The notes: generated from the letters alone by a model not told the origin. Positions 26,061 to 35,515 are shown, counted from the stretch's first letter. The stretch is 37,926 nt of DNA from Mycobacterium sp. (GCA_025966225.1 JAOPVI010000129.1:1-37926), one strand, 5' to 3'. Numbers and translations: made by a program.

Positions 26061-26088
26061 ACAGTAATCACAGCGAACTCACTGTCAA
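26061..26088 (-). promoter_or_regulatory. promoter of the exported glycosidase gene (TTGACA-16-TACTGT)
   Basis: On the minus strand, a perfect TTGACA (plus-strand 26083-26088) is followed after 16 bp by TACTGT (26061-26066). This gives a leader of roughly 25 bases before GTG 26028. The surrounding DNA is AT-rich for this genome. The rest of the gap 26089-26215 shows no gene. Confidence 0.55.
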
Positions 26089-26215
26089 CTTTCATCACAG
26101 CTGCATCACGCTTCGGCGACGAGCGAATTACGTTGGCGCCGAATGAATTTGCCACCGACGCGGCAAACGTGCCCGGCCGCGGGCGCGGAGTCGGCGAAGA
26201 ATGGGTAAGTCGCTG

Positions 26216-27514
26216 TCAGGACCTAGGAGGTGCGAGCCGATAGATGGCATCGGCCTCGTCGTCGGTGATGTACACCGCGCCGTCAGGTCCGACGACCGCC
26301 GCGACGGGCCGTCCCCACCGTGTTCCGTCGGCTGCCTGAAAGCCGCCCACTAGGGTCTGCTGATTGCCGAGACTTCCGTTCTTCCAAGGGTAGAAGGACA
26401 CCTCGGGCGCGCGCGGCGGCTGACGGTTCCACGATCCGTGCACGCCGACGAGCGCGCCGTGCGCGTACGGCTCCGGCAGTGCCCCGTCGACGAAGCTCAA
26501 CCCGAGCGGGGCCGAATGCGCGCCCATGCTCTGTTCGATCGGCGGTAACGCGGCGCAGTCGAGCTTGCTGCCGTCGGCGTTGGTCTGGACGTCGCGGATC
26601 AACGGAAGATTCGCCGGTCCGCCGTCGGGATTGCAGTAGGGCCAACCCAGTTCGCGGCCCGGGGTGAGCTTCGCGATCGATTCGGGCGGATGGTCGACGA
26701 CGTAGTCTCCGACGACCCGACCGTAGGACGGACCAGCGTCGGGCACGGCGACGTTGTCACGATTGTTGACGGCGGTCCAGACCGAGCCGTCCGGCGCGAT
26801 CGCGAGGCCCGTGCCGTTGCGCACACCGGTCGCAAAGGGCTGGGCGGGTCCACCGCCGGGTGGGATTCGCATGACGGTGGCGCGCGGGGGATTCGCAGTG
26901 CGGTCGCCTGCCGAAACGTTGCCGGTCGAGCCGATCGAAAAGTACACGGCGCCATCGGGTCCCACCACAACGCTCTTCAGCGCGTGTGCGTAGGCGCCGC
27001 CAAGATCAGGACTGCGTGAGTCGGGCAGTCCGGTGGCGACGAAACGCGGGGGTGACGTCGTCTCGTCTGCGTACTCGAAGGCATCTATCCGATTGCTCTC
27101 GGCGACGTACAACGTCGACCCCGCGAACGCCAGGCCCTGAGGCTGGTCCATGCCGCTGATGAGTAGCCCCATGCGGGGCCCAGCGCCCGTCGGTTCCAGG
27201 CGTGCGACCTGGCCGGCACCGGGTATCGACACCAGTAGATTGCCGTCCGGAGCCCACACGGCCAGCCGCGGCTTCGACAACCTCGCCCAGACCGACAGAC
27301 TCCAATCCTTGGGCACCAGTGCCTTTCGGGGCTCATCGAACGGAGGCTCGGCCATGTCATCGGGCACCGCGACGGTGACCTCGACGAGGCCGGATTCCGA
27401 GGCCGGCCTCGTCGGCGTCGCGGTGGGGGCCGTGTGAGTCGACGAGCATCCTGCGAGCAGCAATAGCCCAACGAGGCCGAGCCGCAACGACTTACGCGGC
27501 AGCGAGACCGGCAT
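26216..27514 (-). CDS. lipoprotein glucose/sorbosone dehydrogenase-like (PQQ beta-propeller) protein
   Basis: A 432-residue exported lipoprotein. The start is chosen at ATG 27514 because it gives MPVSLPRKSLRLGLVGLLLL followed by the lipobox LAGC; the longer frame has no homology-like sequence. The mature part repeats beta-propeller blades of the GSDH type (PDGNLLVSIPGAGQV; QPQGLAFAGSTLYVAES; GNVSAGDRTANPPRATVMRI; GWPYCNPDGGPANLP; GVHGSWNRQPP). The family oxidises sugars with PQQ, but many actinobacterial members have no proven substrate, so sugar dehydrogenase is a family label. Its 5' end overlaps the pirin 3' end by 23 bp, so the two are one transcript. Confidence 0.82.
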   Translation of the reverse strand: MPVSLPRKSLRLGLVGLLLLAGCSSTHTAPTATPTRPASESGLVEVTVAVPDDMAEPPFDEPRKALVPKDWSLSVWARLSKPRLAVWAPDGNLLVSIPGAGQVARLEPTGAGPRMGLLISGMDQPQGLAFAGSTLYVAESNRIDAFEYADETTSPPRFVATGLPDSRSPDLGGAYAHALKSVVVGPDGAVYFSIGSTGNVSAGDRTANPPRATVMRIPPGGGPAQPFATGVRNGTGLAIAPDGSVWTAVNNRDNVAVPDAGPSYGRVVGDYVVDHPPESIAKLTPGRELGWPYCNPDGGPANLPLIRDVQTNADGSKLDCAALPPIEQSMGAHSAPLGLSFVDGALPEPYAHGALVGVHGSWNRQPPRAPEVSFYPWKNGSLGNQQTLVGGFQAADGTRWGRPVAAVVGPDGAVYITDDEADAIYRLAPPRS

Positions 27515-28256
27515 GCATCTCCCAGACCAGGAGCTCGGACGGTTCGGTCGCGACGACCCGTTGCCCGCCGGACGCCGTGAAGCGCACTGCGTCCCCCGCT
27601 TGGAGCGGGCCAGCGCCTTCCAGCGTGACTTCGCCGCGCGGCACGAACAGGTGCAGGTACGGGGCCACGGGCAGTTCGACGCTGTCGCCGGGTTGCATAC
27701 GGGCGACGCGCAGGGCGGCATATCGGTTCCGAATGCTGATCGCTGCCTCATCGGCGTGCTCGGGCATGCCGGACGCGACGGTCACCAGCCCTCCGCGGAG
27801 CAGTTCGTCGTCGATCTCGAGTTGCTGATAGCCGGGGGTGATGCCCGACTCGTCGGGGGCGACCCACATCTGCACGAAGTGGACGGGCTGCTCGTGGGTC
27901 TCGTCACCGGTGAGCGTCCACGAGTCGTTCTTCTCGGAGTGCAGGATGCCCCGTCCGGCCGACATCCGTTGAGCCAGACCGGGATAGATGACTCCGGAGT
28001 GGCCCGTGGAATCCTGGTGGACCAGCGAACCGCGCAGCACCCAGGTGACGATCTCCATGTCGCGATGGGGGTGGGTATCAAACCCGGTGCCCGGATTCAC
28101 CTGGTCGTCGTTGTTGACGAGCAACAGCCCGTGGTGGGTGTTGTCGGGGTCGTAGTGCGACCCGAACGAGAACGAATGCTTGGAGTCCAGCCACGAGATC
28201 TTGGTGGTGGCACGGTCGGCCGCGCGTCGGATGTCGACGGTTTCGATGCTGGTCAT
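27492..28256 (-). CDS. pirin family protein (Rv0181c-like)
   Basis: A 254-residue bicupin of the pirin family. The N-terminal cupin carries the iron-binding set (FDTHPHRDMEIVTWVL, then HSEKND and HEQPVHFVQMW) at about residues 59-130, and the C-terminal cupin is less conserved. Pirins are iron proteins; bacterial members have been described as quercetin dioxygenases or redox cofactors, and the role here is unknown. ATG 28256 has GAGGAG upstream at good spacing. It is divergent from a MarR regulator, with a palindrome on its -10 box, and is followed in the same operon by the GSDH-like lipoprotein. Confidence 0.9.
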   Translation of the reverse strand: MTSIETVDIRRAADRATTKISWLDSKHSFSFGSHYDPDNTHHGLLLVNNDDQVNPGTGFDTHPHRDMEIVTWVLRGSLVHQDSTGHSGVIYPGLAQRMSAGRGILHSEKNDSWTLTGDETHEQPVHFVQMWVAPDESGITPGYQQLEIDDELLRGGLVTVASGMPEHADEAAISIRNRYAALRVARMQPGDSVELPVAPYLHLFVPRGEVTLEGAGPLQAGDAVRFTASGGQRVVATEPSELLVWEMHAGLAAA

Positions 28257-28281
28257 GCGATGACTCCTCGGGAGGTCTCCG

Positions 28282-28298
28282 CCAGCCTAGGTGGCTGG
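28282..28298. promoter_or_regulatory. candidate MarR operator over the pirin -10 box
   Basis: CCAGCC-TAGGT-GGCTGG is an inverted repeat with perfect 6-bp arms. On the minus strand it contains TAGGCT (plus 28284-28289), which is a TANNNT -10 box with TTGTCG (plus 28308-28313) 18 bp upstream as a possible -35. A dimeric MarR protein bound here would cover the pirin promoter. The assignment is inference from position and symmetry. Confidence 0.45.
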
Positions 28299-28328
28299 TA
28301 CTGGACACGACAACATAAATGATGTGTC

Positions 28329-28787
28329 ATGTATTCCGTGTGGTTGTCCAGTGACGAGCAACGGGTGTGGCGCGACTACCTGACGATGACGGGTCGGCTG
28401 CAGATCGCCATGAACCGTCAGCTGCAGCGCGACTGCGGACTGTCCCTGGCCGACTACGACGTCCTCGTCGCGCTCGACGAGCGGCCCGGTTGTCGGATCT
28501 CCGAGCTCGGGGAGCGGCTGGGCTGGGAGCAGAGTCGGTTGTCACACCAGCTGAGTCGGATGCGGACCCGCGGGCTGGTCGAGCGCCGGGGCGCCGACGA
28601 CGACCGCAGGGCCGCCACCATCGAGCTCACCGACGCCGGACGGGGCGCCCTGGAAACTGCCGCGCCCGGGCACGCGAAGTTGGTTCACGACGCGGTCTTC
28701 GCCGACGTGCGGGCCGGCGACCTGCGCACGTTGCAGCGCTGGACGTCGGGTGTGCTCGAGCGGCTGGAGCTAGAGCGTCGCGGGTAG
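28329..28787 (+). CDS. MarR family transcriptional regulator
   Basis: A 152-residue MarR protein. The winged helix runs about residues 35-100: LADYDVLVALDERPGCRISELGERLGWEQSRLSHQLSRM is helix-turn-helix, and RRGADDDRRAATIELTDAG is the wing with the typical DxR motif. It is divergent from pirin and probably represses it and itself, possibly sensing an oxidant or a phenolic compound as many MarR proteins do; the signal is not readable. The 3' end overlaps the convergent sigG 3' end by 18 bp, so there is no room for a terminator between them. Confidence 0.92.
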   Translation: MYSVWLSSDEQRVWRDYLTMTGRLQIAMNRQLQRDCGLSLADYDVLVALDERPGCRISELGERLGWEQSRLSHQLSRMRTRGLVERRGADDDRRAATIELTDAGRGALETAAPGHAKLVHDAVFADVRAGDLRTLQRWTSGVLERLELERRG

Positions 28788-29777
28788 CCCGAACTTCTCG
28801 AACAGTCCATCGGCGTGGAACGCCACGACGTGCGCGACACCATCCGGCCTGAGCTCCAACACGTGCAGCTGGAACTCCTCGTGCCTGCCGGTTTCGCGGT
28901 TGAGCATGTAGAGCGCGGCGGTCGGCTGGCCGTTGGCGGTGGTGCGCACGAAGCGCATGTCGCCAGGCCCTTCGGCCGGGCAATGCGTCTTGGAGAGCTG
29001 CACGATGTTCTCGGGGCCCTGGTACCAACCGTCGAACGGCGGCATCTCGAACACCGCTTCGGCGGTGAACAACTCGACGAGCTTGTCCATGTCGTAGGAC
29101 TCGAACGCCTCGATGTAGCGAGTCAGCAGATCCTGCGCCTCTGGAGACTCGGGCAGGGCCACCTGATGATCCTGACTGGGCTGGACCGAGTCGAGTTGCG
29201 CGCGGGCGCGTTGCAGCAGGCTGTTGACCGCGGCGGTCGACGCACCGATGGCGTCGCCAACCTCGGCCGCCTTCCATTGCAAGACTTCGCGGAGCACCAG
29301 CACGGCCCGCTGACGGGGAGAAAGGTGCTGCAGCGCCGCGATGAATGCCAGCCGCACCGACTCGCGGGACTCGGCGATCACCGACGGGTCCGACGGGTGC
29401 TCACGTGGCGAGTCGGGCAGCGGCTCCAGCCAGGTGATCTCCTGGTGTTCGAAGATGTCGGCGCCGGGATCGGACGCGGGCGCGCCCAACCCGCTCGGCA
29501 GCGGCCTGCGCTTGCGCCCGTCGAGCGAGGTCAGGCAGGTGTTGGTGGCGATGCGGTACAGCCAGGTCCGGACGGACGACTTGCCCTCGAATTTGTCGTA
29601 GGCCTTCCACGCCCGCAGATAGGTGTCCTGGACCAAGTCCTCCGCATCGTGGAGCGACCCCGTCATTCGGTAACAGTGCGCCAGAAGTTCGCGCCGGTAG
29701 CGCTGGGCATCGGCGAGGAACGCGTCGTTCGACTCGAATGGATCCGTACTCGCTGGCGTTTCGGTGAGGACGCTCAC
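28770..29777 (-). CDS. sigG: ECF RNA polymerase sigma factor SigG with SnoaL-like C-terminal domain
   Basis: A 335-residue ECF sigma factor. Region 2 is at about residues 15-90 (ELLAHCYRMTGSLHDAEDLVQDTYLRAW, then SVRTWLYRIATN), region 4 at about 145-200 (LSPRQRAVLVLREVLQWKAAEVG), and a SnoaL-like domain follows (about 215-335; FEMPPFDGWYQGPENI). The C-terminal domain is typical of SigG/SigJ-type sigmas, which lack a classical anti-sigma partner and may be controlled by it. I prefer GTG 29777 over the longer open frame to 29819 because a TAGGCT box ends seven bases upstream, giving a leaderless start. It corresponds to Rv0182c by context. Confidence 0.9.
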   Translation of the reverse strand: MSVLTETPASTDPFESNDAFLADAQRYRRELLAHCYRMTGSLHDAEDLVQDTYLRAWKAYDKFEGKSSVRTWLYRIATNTCLTSLDGRKRRPLPSGLGAPASDPGADIFEHQEITWLEPLPDSPREHPSDPSVIAESRESVRLAFIAALQHLSPRQRAVLVLREVLQWKAAEVGDAIGASTAAVNSLLQRARAQLDSVQPSQDHQVALPESPEAQDLLTRYIEAFESYDMDKLVELFTAEAVFEMPPFDGWYQGPENIVQLSKTHCPAEGPGDMRFVRTTANGQPTAALYMLNRETGRHEEFQLHVLELRPDGVAHVVAFHADGLFEKFGLPATL

Positions 29778-29784
29778 ACAGCCG

Positions 29785-29790
29785 AGCCTA
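29785..29790 (-). promoter_or_regulatory. -10 box TAGGCT of sigG, leaderless type
   Basis: On the minus strand TAGGCT ends seven bases before GTG 29777. This places initiation at or next to the start codon and argues for the shorter SigG. The -35 position has no standard hexamer. Confidence 0.45.
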
Positions 29791-29850
29791 CCGACGCCCC
29801 CCGACAAGTTCAGCCGCAAGCAGCCATGGGTGCCGTTAAGCGCCGCCCGC

Positions 29851-31784
<1,934 letters not shown>

Positions 31785-31799
31785 CGCCACCCGAGTGGC

Positions 31800-31805
31800 T
31801 AGACT
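31800..31805 (+). promoter_or_regulatory. -10 box TAGACT, leaderless type
   Basis: TAGACT, a good mycobacterial -10 sequence, ends seven bases before ATG 31813. It supports that ATG against the slightly longer frame to 31795. Confidence 0.55.
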
Positions 31806-31812
31806 TCGGGCC

Positions 31813-32751
31813 ATGACGATCGCGAGAACTGTTGTCGCCGAAGGGTATGGCGGGCCGGAAGTGCTTGCGGTCCACGACGTCGAGCAGCCGCATGTCGGCG
31901 AAGGACAGGTGCTCGTCGACGTTCGTGCGTCAGGTACCAACCCCATCGACTACAAGCTGTACAGCGGTCAGATGGGCCGCGACCCGGCCAAGCTCCCCAT
32001 GCCCCTCGGGATGGAGGCCGCCGGAATCGTCGTCGCGGCCGCGCCAGGCGCGAGCGGATACACCGGAGGTCTGACAGTCGGCGCCGAGGTGATCGTCACC
32101 AACGTCGACGGCGCCTACTCGCAGCGGGTGCTTGCCCAGGCCTCCGAAGTGGGGCACAAGCCGGCGGGGCTGTCGTTCGAACAGGCGGCGGGACTGTTGT
32201 TGGTCGGCGGCACCGCGTGGCACCTGTTGACCAATACCAAGGTGGGGATGAACGACACCGTGCTGATCCACGGAGCCAGCGGTGGCGTCGGCCTGATGGC
32301 GGTGCAGCTTGCGGTCGCCCGTGGCGCCAAGGTGATCGCCACCGCGAGCCCCGCCCGCCACGGTCAACTGCGCAGCTACGGGGCCGAACCAGTCGCCTAT
32401 GGCGCGGGCCTGGCCGACCGGGTGCGGGCGCTCGGCAAGGTGGATGCGGCGCTCGACTTGGTCGGCAGTGACGAGGCCCTCGATACCTCGGTGGAACTGG
32501 TGGCCGACCGCGATCGCATCGCCACGATCGCCGGGTTCGGCCGGGCCGCCGAGCTCGGTATCGCGGCGCTGACCGGCGCCGATGGCGGGCAAGCGATTCG
32601 TGACGCCGCGCGCCCCGACCTCATCGCACTGGCGGCGGACGGCAAGCTGGAAGTGACGGTCGACAAGGTCTTTCCGTTGAACGAGGCGCCCGAGGCACAC
32701 CGGTATCTGCAGACCGGTCATGCCCGCGGGAAAGTCGTACTGGTTCCTTAG
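31813..32751 (+). CDS. MDR-family NADPH:quinone oxidoreductase-like protein
   Basis: A 312-residue medium-chain dehydrogenase/reductase. The GroES-like N-terminal domain lacks the Cys/His zinc ligands of alcohol dehydrogenases, and LIHGASGGVGLMAVQLA (151-167) is the NADP-binding motif of quinone oxidoreductases. ASGTNPIDYKLYSG (39-52) and the C-terminal HARGKVVLV are typical of the zeta-crystallin/QOR group. It should reduce quinones or activated alkenes with NADPH; the substrate is unknown. The start ATG has a leaderless-type box upstream. The stop codon TAG 32749-32751 forms part of the next -10 box. Confidence 0.9.
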   Translation: MTIARTVVAEGYGGPEVLAVHDVEQPHVGEGQVLVDVRASGTNPIDYKLYSGQMGRDPAKLPMPLGMEAAGIVVAAAPGASGYTGGLTVGAEVIVTNVDGAYSQRVLAQASEVGHKPAGLSFEQAAGLLLVGGTAWHLLTNTKVGMNDTVLIHGASGGVGLMAVQLAVARGAKVIATASPARHGQLRSYGAEPVAYGAGLADRVRALGKVDAALDLVGSDEALDTSVELVADRDRIATIAGFGRAAELGIAALTGADGGQAIRDAARPDLIALAADGKLEVTVDKVFPLNEAPEAHRYLQTGHARGKVVLVP

Positions 32752-32754
32752 TTT
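32749..32754 (+). promoter_or_regulatory. -10 box TAGTTT, leaderless type
   Basis: TAGTTT overlaps the stop of the oxidoreductase gene and ends exactly six bases before ATG 32761, the same spacing as at 7121 and 29851. It would start a leaderless message on the 24-codon ORF. Confidence 0.5.
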
Positions 32755-32760
32755 GGTCAT

Positions 32761-32832
32761 ATGACGAGACAGCGAGTAGCGGAGCGGATCCGCGCATTGA
32801 CCCAGCAGCGAGTAGCGGAGCGGATCCGCGCA
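32761..32832 (+). repeat. 36-bp tandem duplication before the DUF2786 gene
   Basis: Units 32761-32796 and 32797-32832 share a perfect 28-bp core (32770-32797 and 32806-32833) beginning CAGCGAGTAGCGGAGCGG and containing the palindrome GCGGATCCGC. Each unit begins with TGAC after one base, and the downstream gene also begins ATGAC, so the array looks like a start region copied by slippage or unequal recombination. Confidence 0.9.
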
Positions 32833-32835
32833 TGA
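32761..32835 (+). CDS. candidate leaderless short ORF (24 aa) made of a tandem repeat, coupled to the DUF2786 gene
   Basis: ATG 32761 opens a 24-codon frame consisting of MTRQ, RVAERIRA, LTQQ and RVAERIRA again, ending at TGA 32833-32835. The stop overlaps ATG 32832 of the next gene as ATGA. A TANNNT box lies six bases upstream, so translation can begin on a leaderless mRNA and feed the downstream start. The peptide is basic, probably helical, and has no known domain. No other convincing ribosome site precedes ATG 32832. The repeat could instead be a non-coding duplication that happens to stay open. Confidence 0.45.
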   Translation: MTRQRVAERIRALTQQRVAERIRA

Positions 32836-33581
32836 CAGAAGACAAGATGCTGGCGCGCATCGCGGCCTTGCTGCGCCAGGCGGAGAACACCGACAACGTC
32901 CACGAGGCCGAGACGTTCATGGCGGCGGCTCAACGCCTCGCGACCACCACCTCGATCGACCTGGCCGTGGCGCGGGCGCACTCCGCGACGCGCAGCAAGG
33001 CCCAGGAACCGACGCAGCGGACCATCACCATCGGCAATGCGGGCGCACGGGGACTCCGGACCTACGTGCAGCTGTTCGTGGTGATCGCAGCGGCCAACGA
33101 TGTGAAGTGTGACGTCGCGTCCAACTCCACGTTCGTCTACGCCTACGGGTTCGCCGAGGACATCGACGCCACCCACGCGCTCTACGCAGGCCTGGTCGTG
33201 CAGATGGTGAAGGCGTCCGATGCCTACCTCTCCACCGGCCGCCACCGGCCAACGCCGACCATCACCGCGCGGCTGAACTTTCAGCTGGCCTTCGGCGGGC
33301 GCGTCGGCCAGCGCCTCGGCGAGGCCCGCGAGCAGGCCAGGCAGGACGTCGACAAGCAGCCAGAGCGACATCCAGGTACCGCAATTGCGTTGCGCAACAA
33401 GGATCTCGAGTTGAAGAGCTACTACCGGGAGGCCTCCAAGGCGCGAGGTACCTGGCGGGCCACCACCGCTACGGCGGGGTATTCGTCGGCAGCTCGGCAG
33501 GCAGGCGACCGGGCCGGGCGCCGGGCGCGACTCGGCTCGAGCGCCGAACTGGCCGGCCCGGGCAAGGCGTTGGAGGCCTAG
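32832..33581 (+). CDS. DUF2786 domain protein (Rv0184-like)
   Basis: A 249-residue protein, the same length as Rv0184. The N-terminal DUF2786 motif (MLARIAALLRQAENTDNVHEAETFMAAAQRL) occupies about residues 6-36. A middle region (FVVIAAANDVKCDVASN) and a helical, basic C-terminus follow. No catalytic residues can be assigned and the function is unknown; DUF2786 proteins are also found in phages. ATG 32832 overlaps the stop of the 24-codon ORF. The metalloprotease gene follows with 6 bp between, an arrangement conserved as Rv0184-Rv0185. Confidence 0.88.
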   Translation: MTEDKMLARIAALLRQAENTDNVHEAETFMAAAQRLATTTSIDLAVARAHSATRSKAQEPTQRTITIGNAGARGLRTYVQLFVVIAAANDVKCDVASNSTFVYAYGFAEDIDATHALYAGLVVQMVKASDAYLSTGRHRPTPTITARLNFQLAFGGRVGQRLGEAREQARQDVDKQPERHPGTAIALRNKDLELKSYYREASKARGTWRATTATAGYSSAARQAGDRAGRRARLGSSAELAGPGKALEA

Positions 33582-33587
33582 CCGCAG

Positions 33588-34079
33588 GTGCTCCGCGACG
33601 CGCAACGCTCGAAGGTCTATGCCGCAGAGGAATTCGTGCGGAAGCTCTTCGACCGCGTGCACAGCCACGCCAGCCGTGCGCTGGACTTCTTCGGCACCAA
33701 CGTCACCCTTCCGCCGGAGGGCCGGTTCGGGTCGGTGGACGCGGTCCAACGCTACGTGAACGACGTGCTCGCGCATCCGGCCGTGCGAGCCGGCTGGCCC
33801 GAACTGCCGCCCGTCACGGTGCGTGCGCGGCGCGGGGAGACCGCGGCGCACTACGAGTGGACGCCGGACACGGCAACCATCGCCGTGCCTGACCGTGAAA
33901 CCACTTGGGCACTAAGGGAACTCGTCGTGCTGCATGAGCTCGCCCACCACGTGAGTCAGGCCGACCCACCGCACGGGCCGGAGTTCGTCGCGACGTTCTG
34001 CGAGCTTGCCTCCGTAGTGATGGGCGCCGAGGTCGGCTATGTGCTGAGGGTCGTCTACGCGAAGGAGGGCGTGCGCTGA
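33588..34079 (+). CDS. putative zinc metallohydrolase, TIGR04338 type (Rv0185-like)
   Basis: A 163-residue protein with the zincin motif HELAHH (H116, E117, H120) and a likely third ligand at H129 in PPHGPEF. This set matches a small actinobacterial metallohydrolase family (TIGR04338) for which no substrate is known. The N-terminal half (VYAAEEFVRKLFDRV) is helical. GTG 33588 is six bases after the DUF2786 stop, so the pair is co-expressed and may act together. It converges on the LLM gene with a 9-bp gap and no clear terminator. Confidence 0.85.
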   Translation: MLRDAQRSKVYAAEEFVRKLFDRVHSHASRALDFFGTNVTLPPEGRFGSVDAVQRYVNDVLAHPAVRAGWPELPPVTVRARRGETAAHYEWTPDTATIAVPDRETTWALRELVVLHELAHHVSQADPPHGPEFVATFCELASVVMGAEVGYVLRVVYAKEGVR

Positions 34080-34088
34080 GCTCACGCC

Positions 34089-35009
34089 TCAAGGAACGTG
34101 GGGCTTGACTTCTTCGGTCACCCACTGTGCGTAGTCGAGATAGGCGTCGACGTTGGCCACTGGCGGGATGGGCACCGAGCTGGTCGTGACGCCCAGCTCG
34201 GAGAACCTGCCGAGCTTGTCGATGATTTCCGAAGCGGTCATTCCAGGCTGCTGAGTGGGGTCATCGACGACGACGTGGCCCTCGCCGATCAGCGACGTGC
34301 CGAGCCCGTAGCAGACTTCGAACGGTTCACCCTGGAATGTCGGTTGCGACTTGATGAAGTCGATTTTCGCCGGGAACTGTTCGGGTTGAGTGAGGAATGG
34401 AATCCAGCCGGACGCGAACCGCGCCGCACGCCGCAGTGCCGCGTCGGCGTCGCCTCCGATCCAGATCGGCAGGTGCGGCTTCTGGACCGGCTTGGGCTCG
34501 AACGCCACGTCGTCAAAGGCCACGTACTTGCCCTCGAATTTCGGTGAGTCGCTGGTCCAGAGCTCGATGATGGCCTCGAGGTACTCGTCGGCCATGCGGC
34601 CACGTTCGTGGAATGGCACGCCAAGGATGCGGAACTCCTCTGCGTCCCAGCCGATGCCGAAGGTGACCATGATGCGTCCGCCGCTCAGCCAGTCCGCAGT
34701 CGACAGTGCCTTGGCCATGATGATCGGGTGCTGCAGGGGCAGCAACGAGGCACATGAGTTCAACGCGATGCGGTGTGTGGCGCCGGCGAGGAAGGCTTGC
34801 GCGACGGTTGAGTGGAAGTAGTGCGGGCCCGAAAGCTCGACATGCGCGGCTGGAACGACGAAATGCTCTGGAATGGCGATCATGTCGTAGCCGAGCTCTT
34901 CGGCGCGCTGAGCGACCAATTGCTGGTCAGGGCCGGTCACGGCGGACTCCCAGGGCTGAGTCAGCGCCTTTAGCCGCATCGCGTGTGGCATGGGCAGAGC
35001 AAACTTCAT
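34089..35009 (-). CDS. LLM-class F420-dependent oxidoreductase
   Basis: A 306-residue luciferase-like monooxygenase-fold protein. Visible family features are EELGYDMIAIPEHFVVP (38-54), the barrel core TADWLSGGRIMVTFGIGWDAEEFRILG (about 107-133), PIWIGGDADAALRRAARFASGWIP (about 190-213) and a C-terminal ELGVTT strand. Mycobacterial members of this group usually use coenzyme F420; the substrate is unknown. ATG 35009 has GGGAGG about seven bases upstream, and the longer frame above it has no family sequence. The upstream 506-bp gap carries candidate regulatory repeats. Confidence 0.88.
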   Translation of the reverse strand: MKFALPMPHAMRLKALTQPWESAVTGPDQQLVAQRAEELGYDMIAIPEHFVVPAAHVELSGPHYFHSTVAQAFLAGATHRIALNSCASLLPLQHPIIMAKALSTADWLSGGRIMVTFGIGWDAEEFRILGVPFHERGRMADEYLEAIIELWTSDSPKFEGKYVAFDDVAFEPKPVQKPHLPIWIGGDADAALRRAARFASGWIPFLTQPEQFPAKIDFIKSQPTFQGEPFEVCYGLGTSLIGEGHVVVDDPTQQPGMTASEIIDKLGRFSELGVTTSSVPIPPVANVDAYLDYAQWVTEEVKPHVP

Positions 35010-35168
35010 GACACGGCCTCCCTTGGGGTGACATTGCCGATGGCCGCGACTGTGATCCGCCCGGGGCGCGCGTGGCCGGCGGCCAGCATGCACGCCGTGG
35101 TTGAGCCGGGAAATCCCGTGATGAGCGCCGTCATGACACCAATATCGCCGAGCGCGACCGTGCGGATG

Positions 35169-35186
35169 CGAGTAGACCGCTACTCG
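35169..35186. promoter_or_regulatory. candidate operator CGAGTAG-ACCG-CTACTCG
   Basis: An 18-bp inverted repeat with perfect 7-bp arms and a 4-bp centre, of the size bound by TetR-type dimers. It is 160 bp upstream of the LLM start and 330 bp upstream of the peptide start. The regulator is unknown. Confidence 0.4.
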
Positions 35187-35329
35187 TTTTCGGAACTTTC
35201 GCGAAGGTCCGAAGGCGAGTTCCGCTTCCAGCGGACGCACGTATGCCGAGGATTTGCTCTTGGTCCGCTGACGGCCGAGCGGCGCACTCATCAAGAGCCC
35301 CTCGGTGCCGGTTGAAGCCGATCCTTGCC

Positions 35330-35377
35330 CAGGAGTCGGTCGGACTCCTGCCAACCCGCGATCAAATCCTGCCAACC
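35330..35377 (+). repeat. hairpin and 11-bp direct repeat with 21-bp period
   Basis: CAGGAGTC (35330-35337) pairs with GACTCCTG (35343-35350) around a 5-base loop. Its right arm overlaps the first of two TCCTGCCAACC copies (35346-35356, 35367-35377). A 21-bp period is two helical turns, as expected for two regulator molecules on the same face of the DNA. Confidence 0.5.
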
Positions 35378-35515
35378 GGAAATCAACGTTCCCACTTGCC
35401 TGTTGAACCAGGTGGATCGGAACGAGAAAGTTCTCGCGAACGATGCGACATCGTGCAGGGCGCGTCACCGCGCCGCCGCTCGAACAACGGAAGAGACACC
35501 AGAGGAAGTAGCGCT

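Larger units (their letters stand above)
35010..35515 (+). promoter_or_regulatory. 506-bp regulatory gap between the LLM gene and the small secreted peptide gene
   Basis: No convincing gene is seen. The gap holds several symmetric elements: CGAGTAG-ACCG-CTACTCG at 35169-35186 (perfect 7-bp arms); a TTCGCGAA-centred palindrome near 35198-35211; a hairpin with 8-bp arms CAGGAGTC/GACTCCTG at 35330-35350; the direct repeat TCCTGCCAACC at 35346-35356 and 35367-35377 (21-bp period); and CGAGAA-AG-TTCTCG near 35423-35436. GAGGAAG at 35502-35508 is the ribosome site of the peptide gene. The divergent genes on both sides make this a likely control region. Confidence 0.5.

Noticed and set aside
34089..35468. 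Longer 459-residue version of the LLM oxidoreductase
   Set aside because: The extra N-terminal part has no family sequence and crosses the repeat-rich control region, while ATG 35009 has a good ribosome site and the canonical start.
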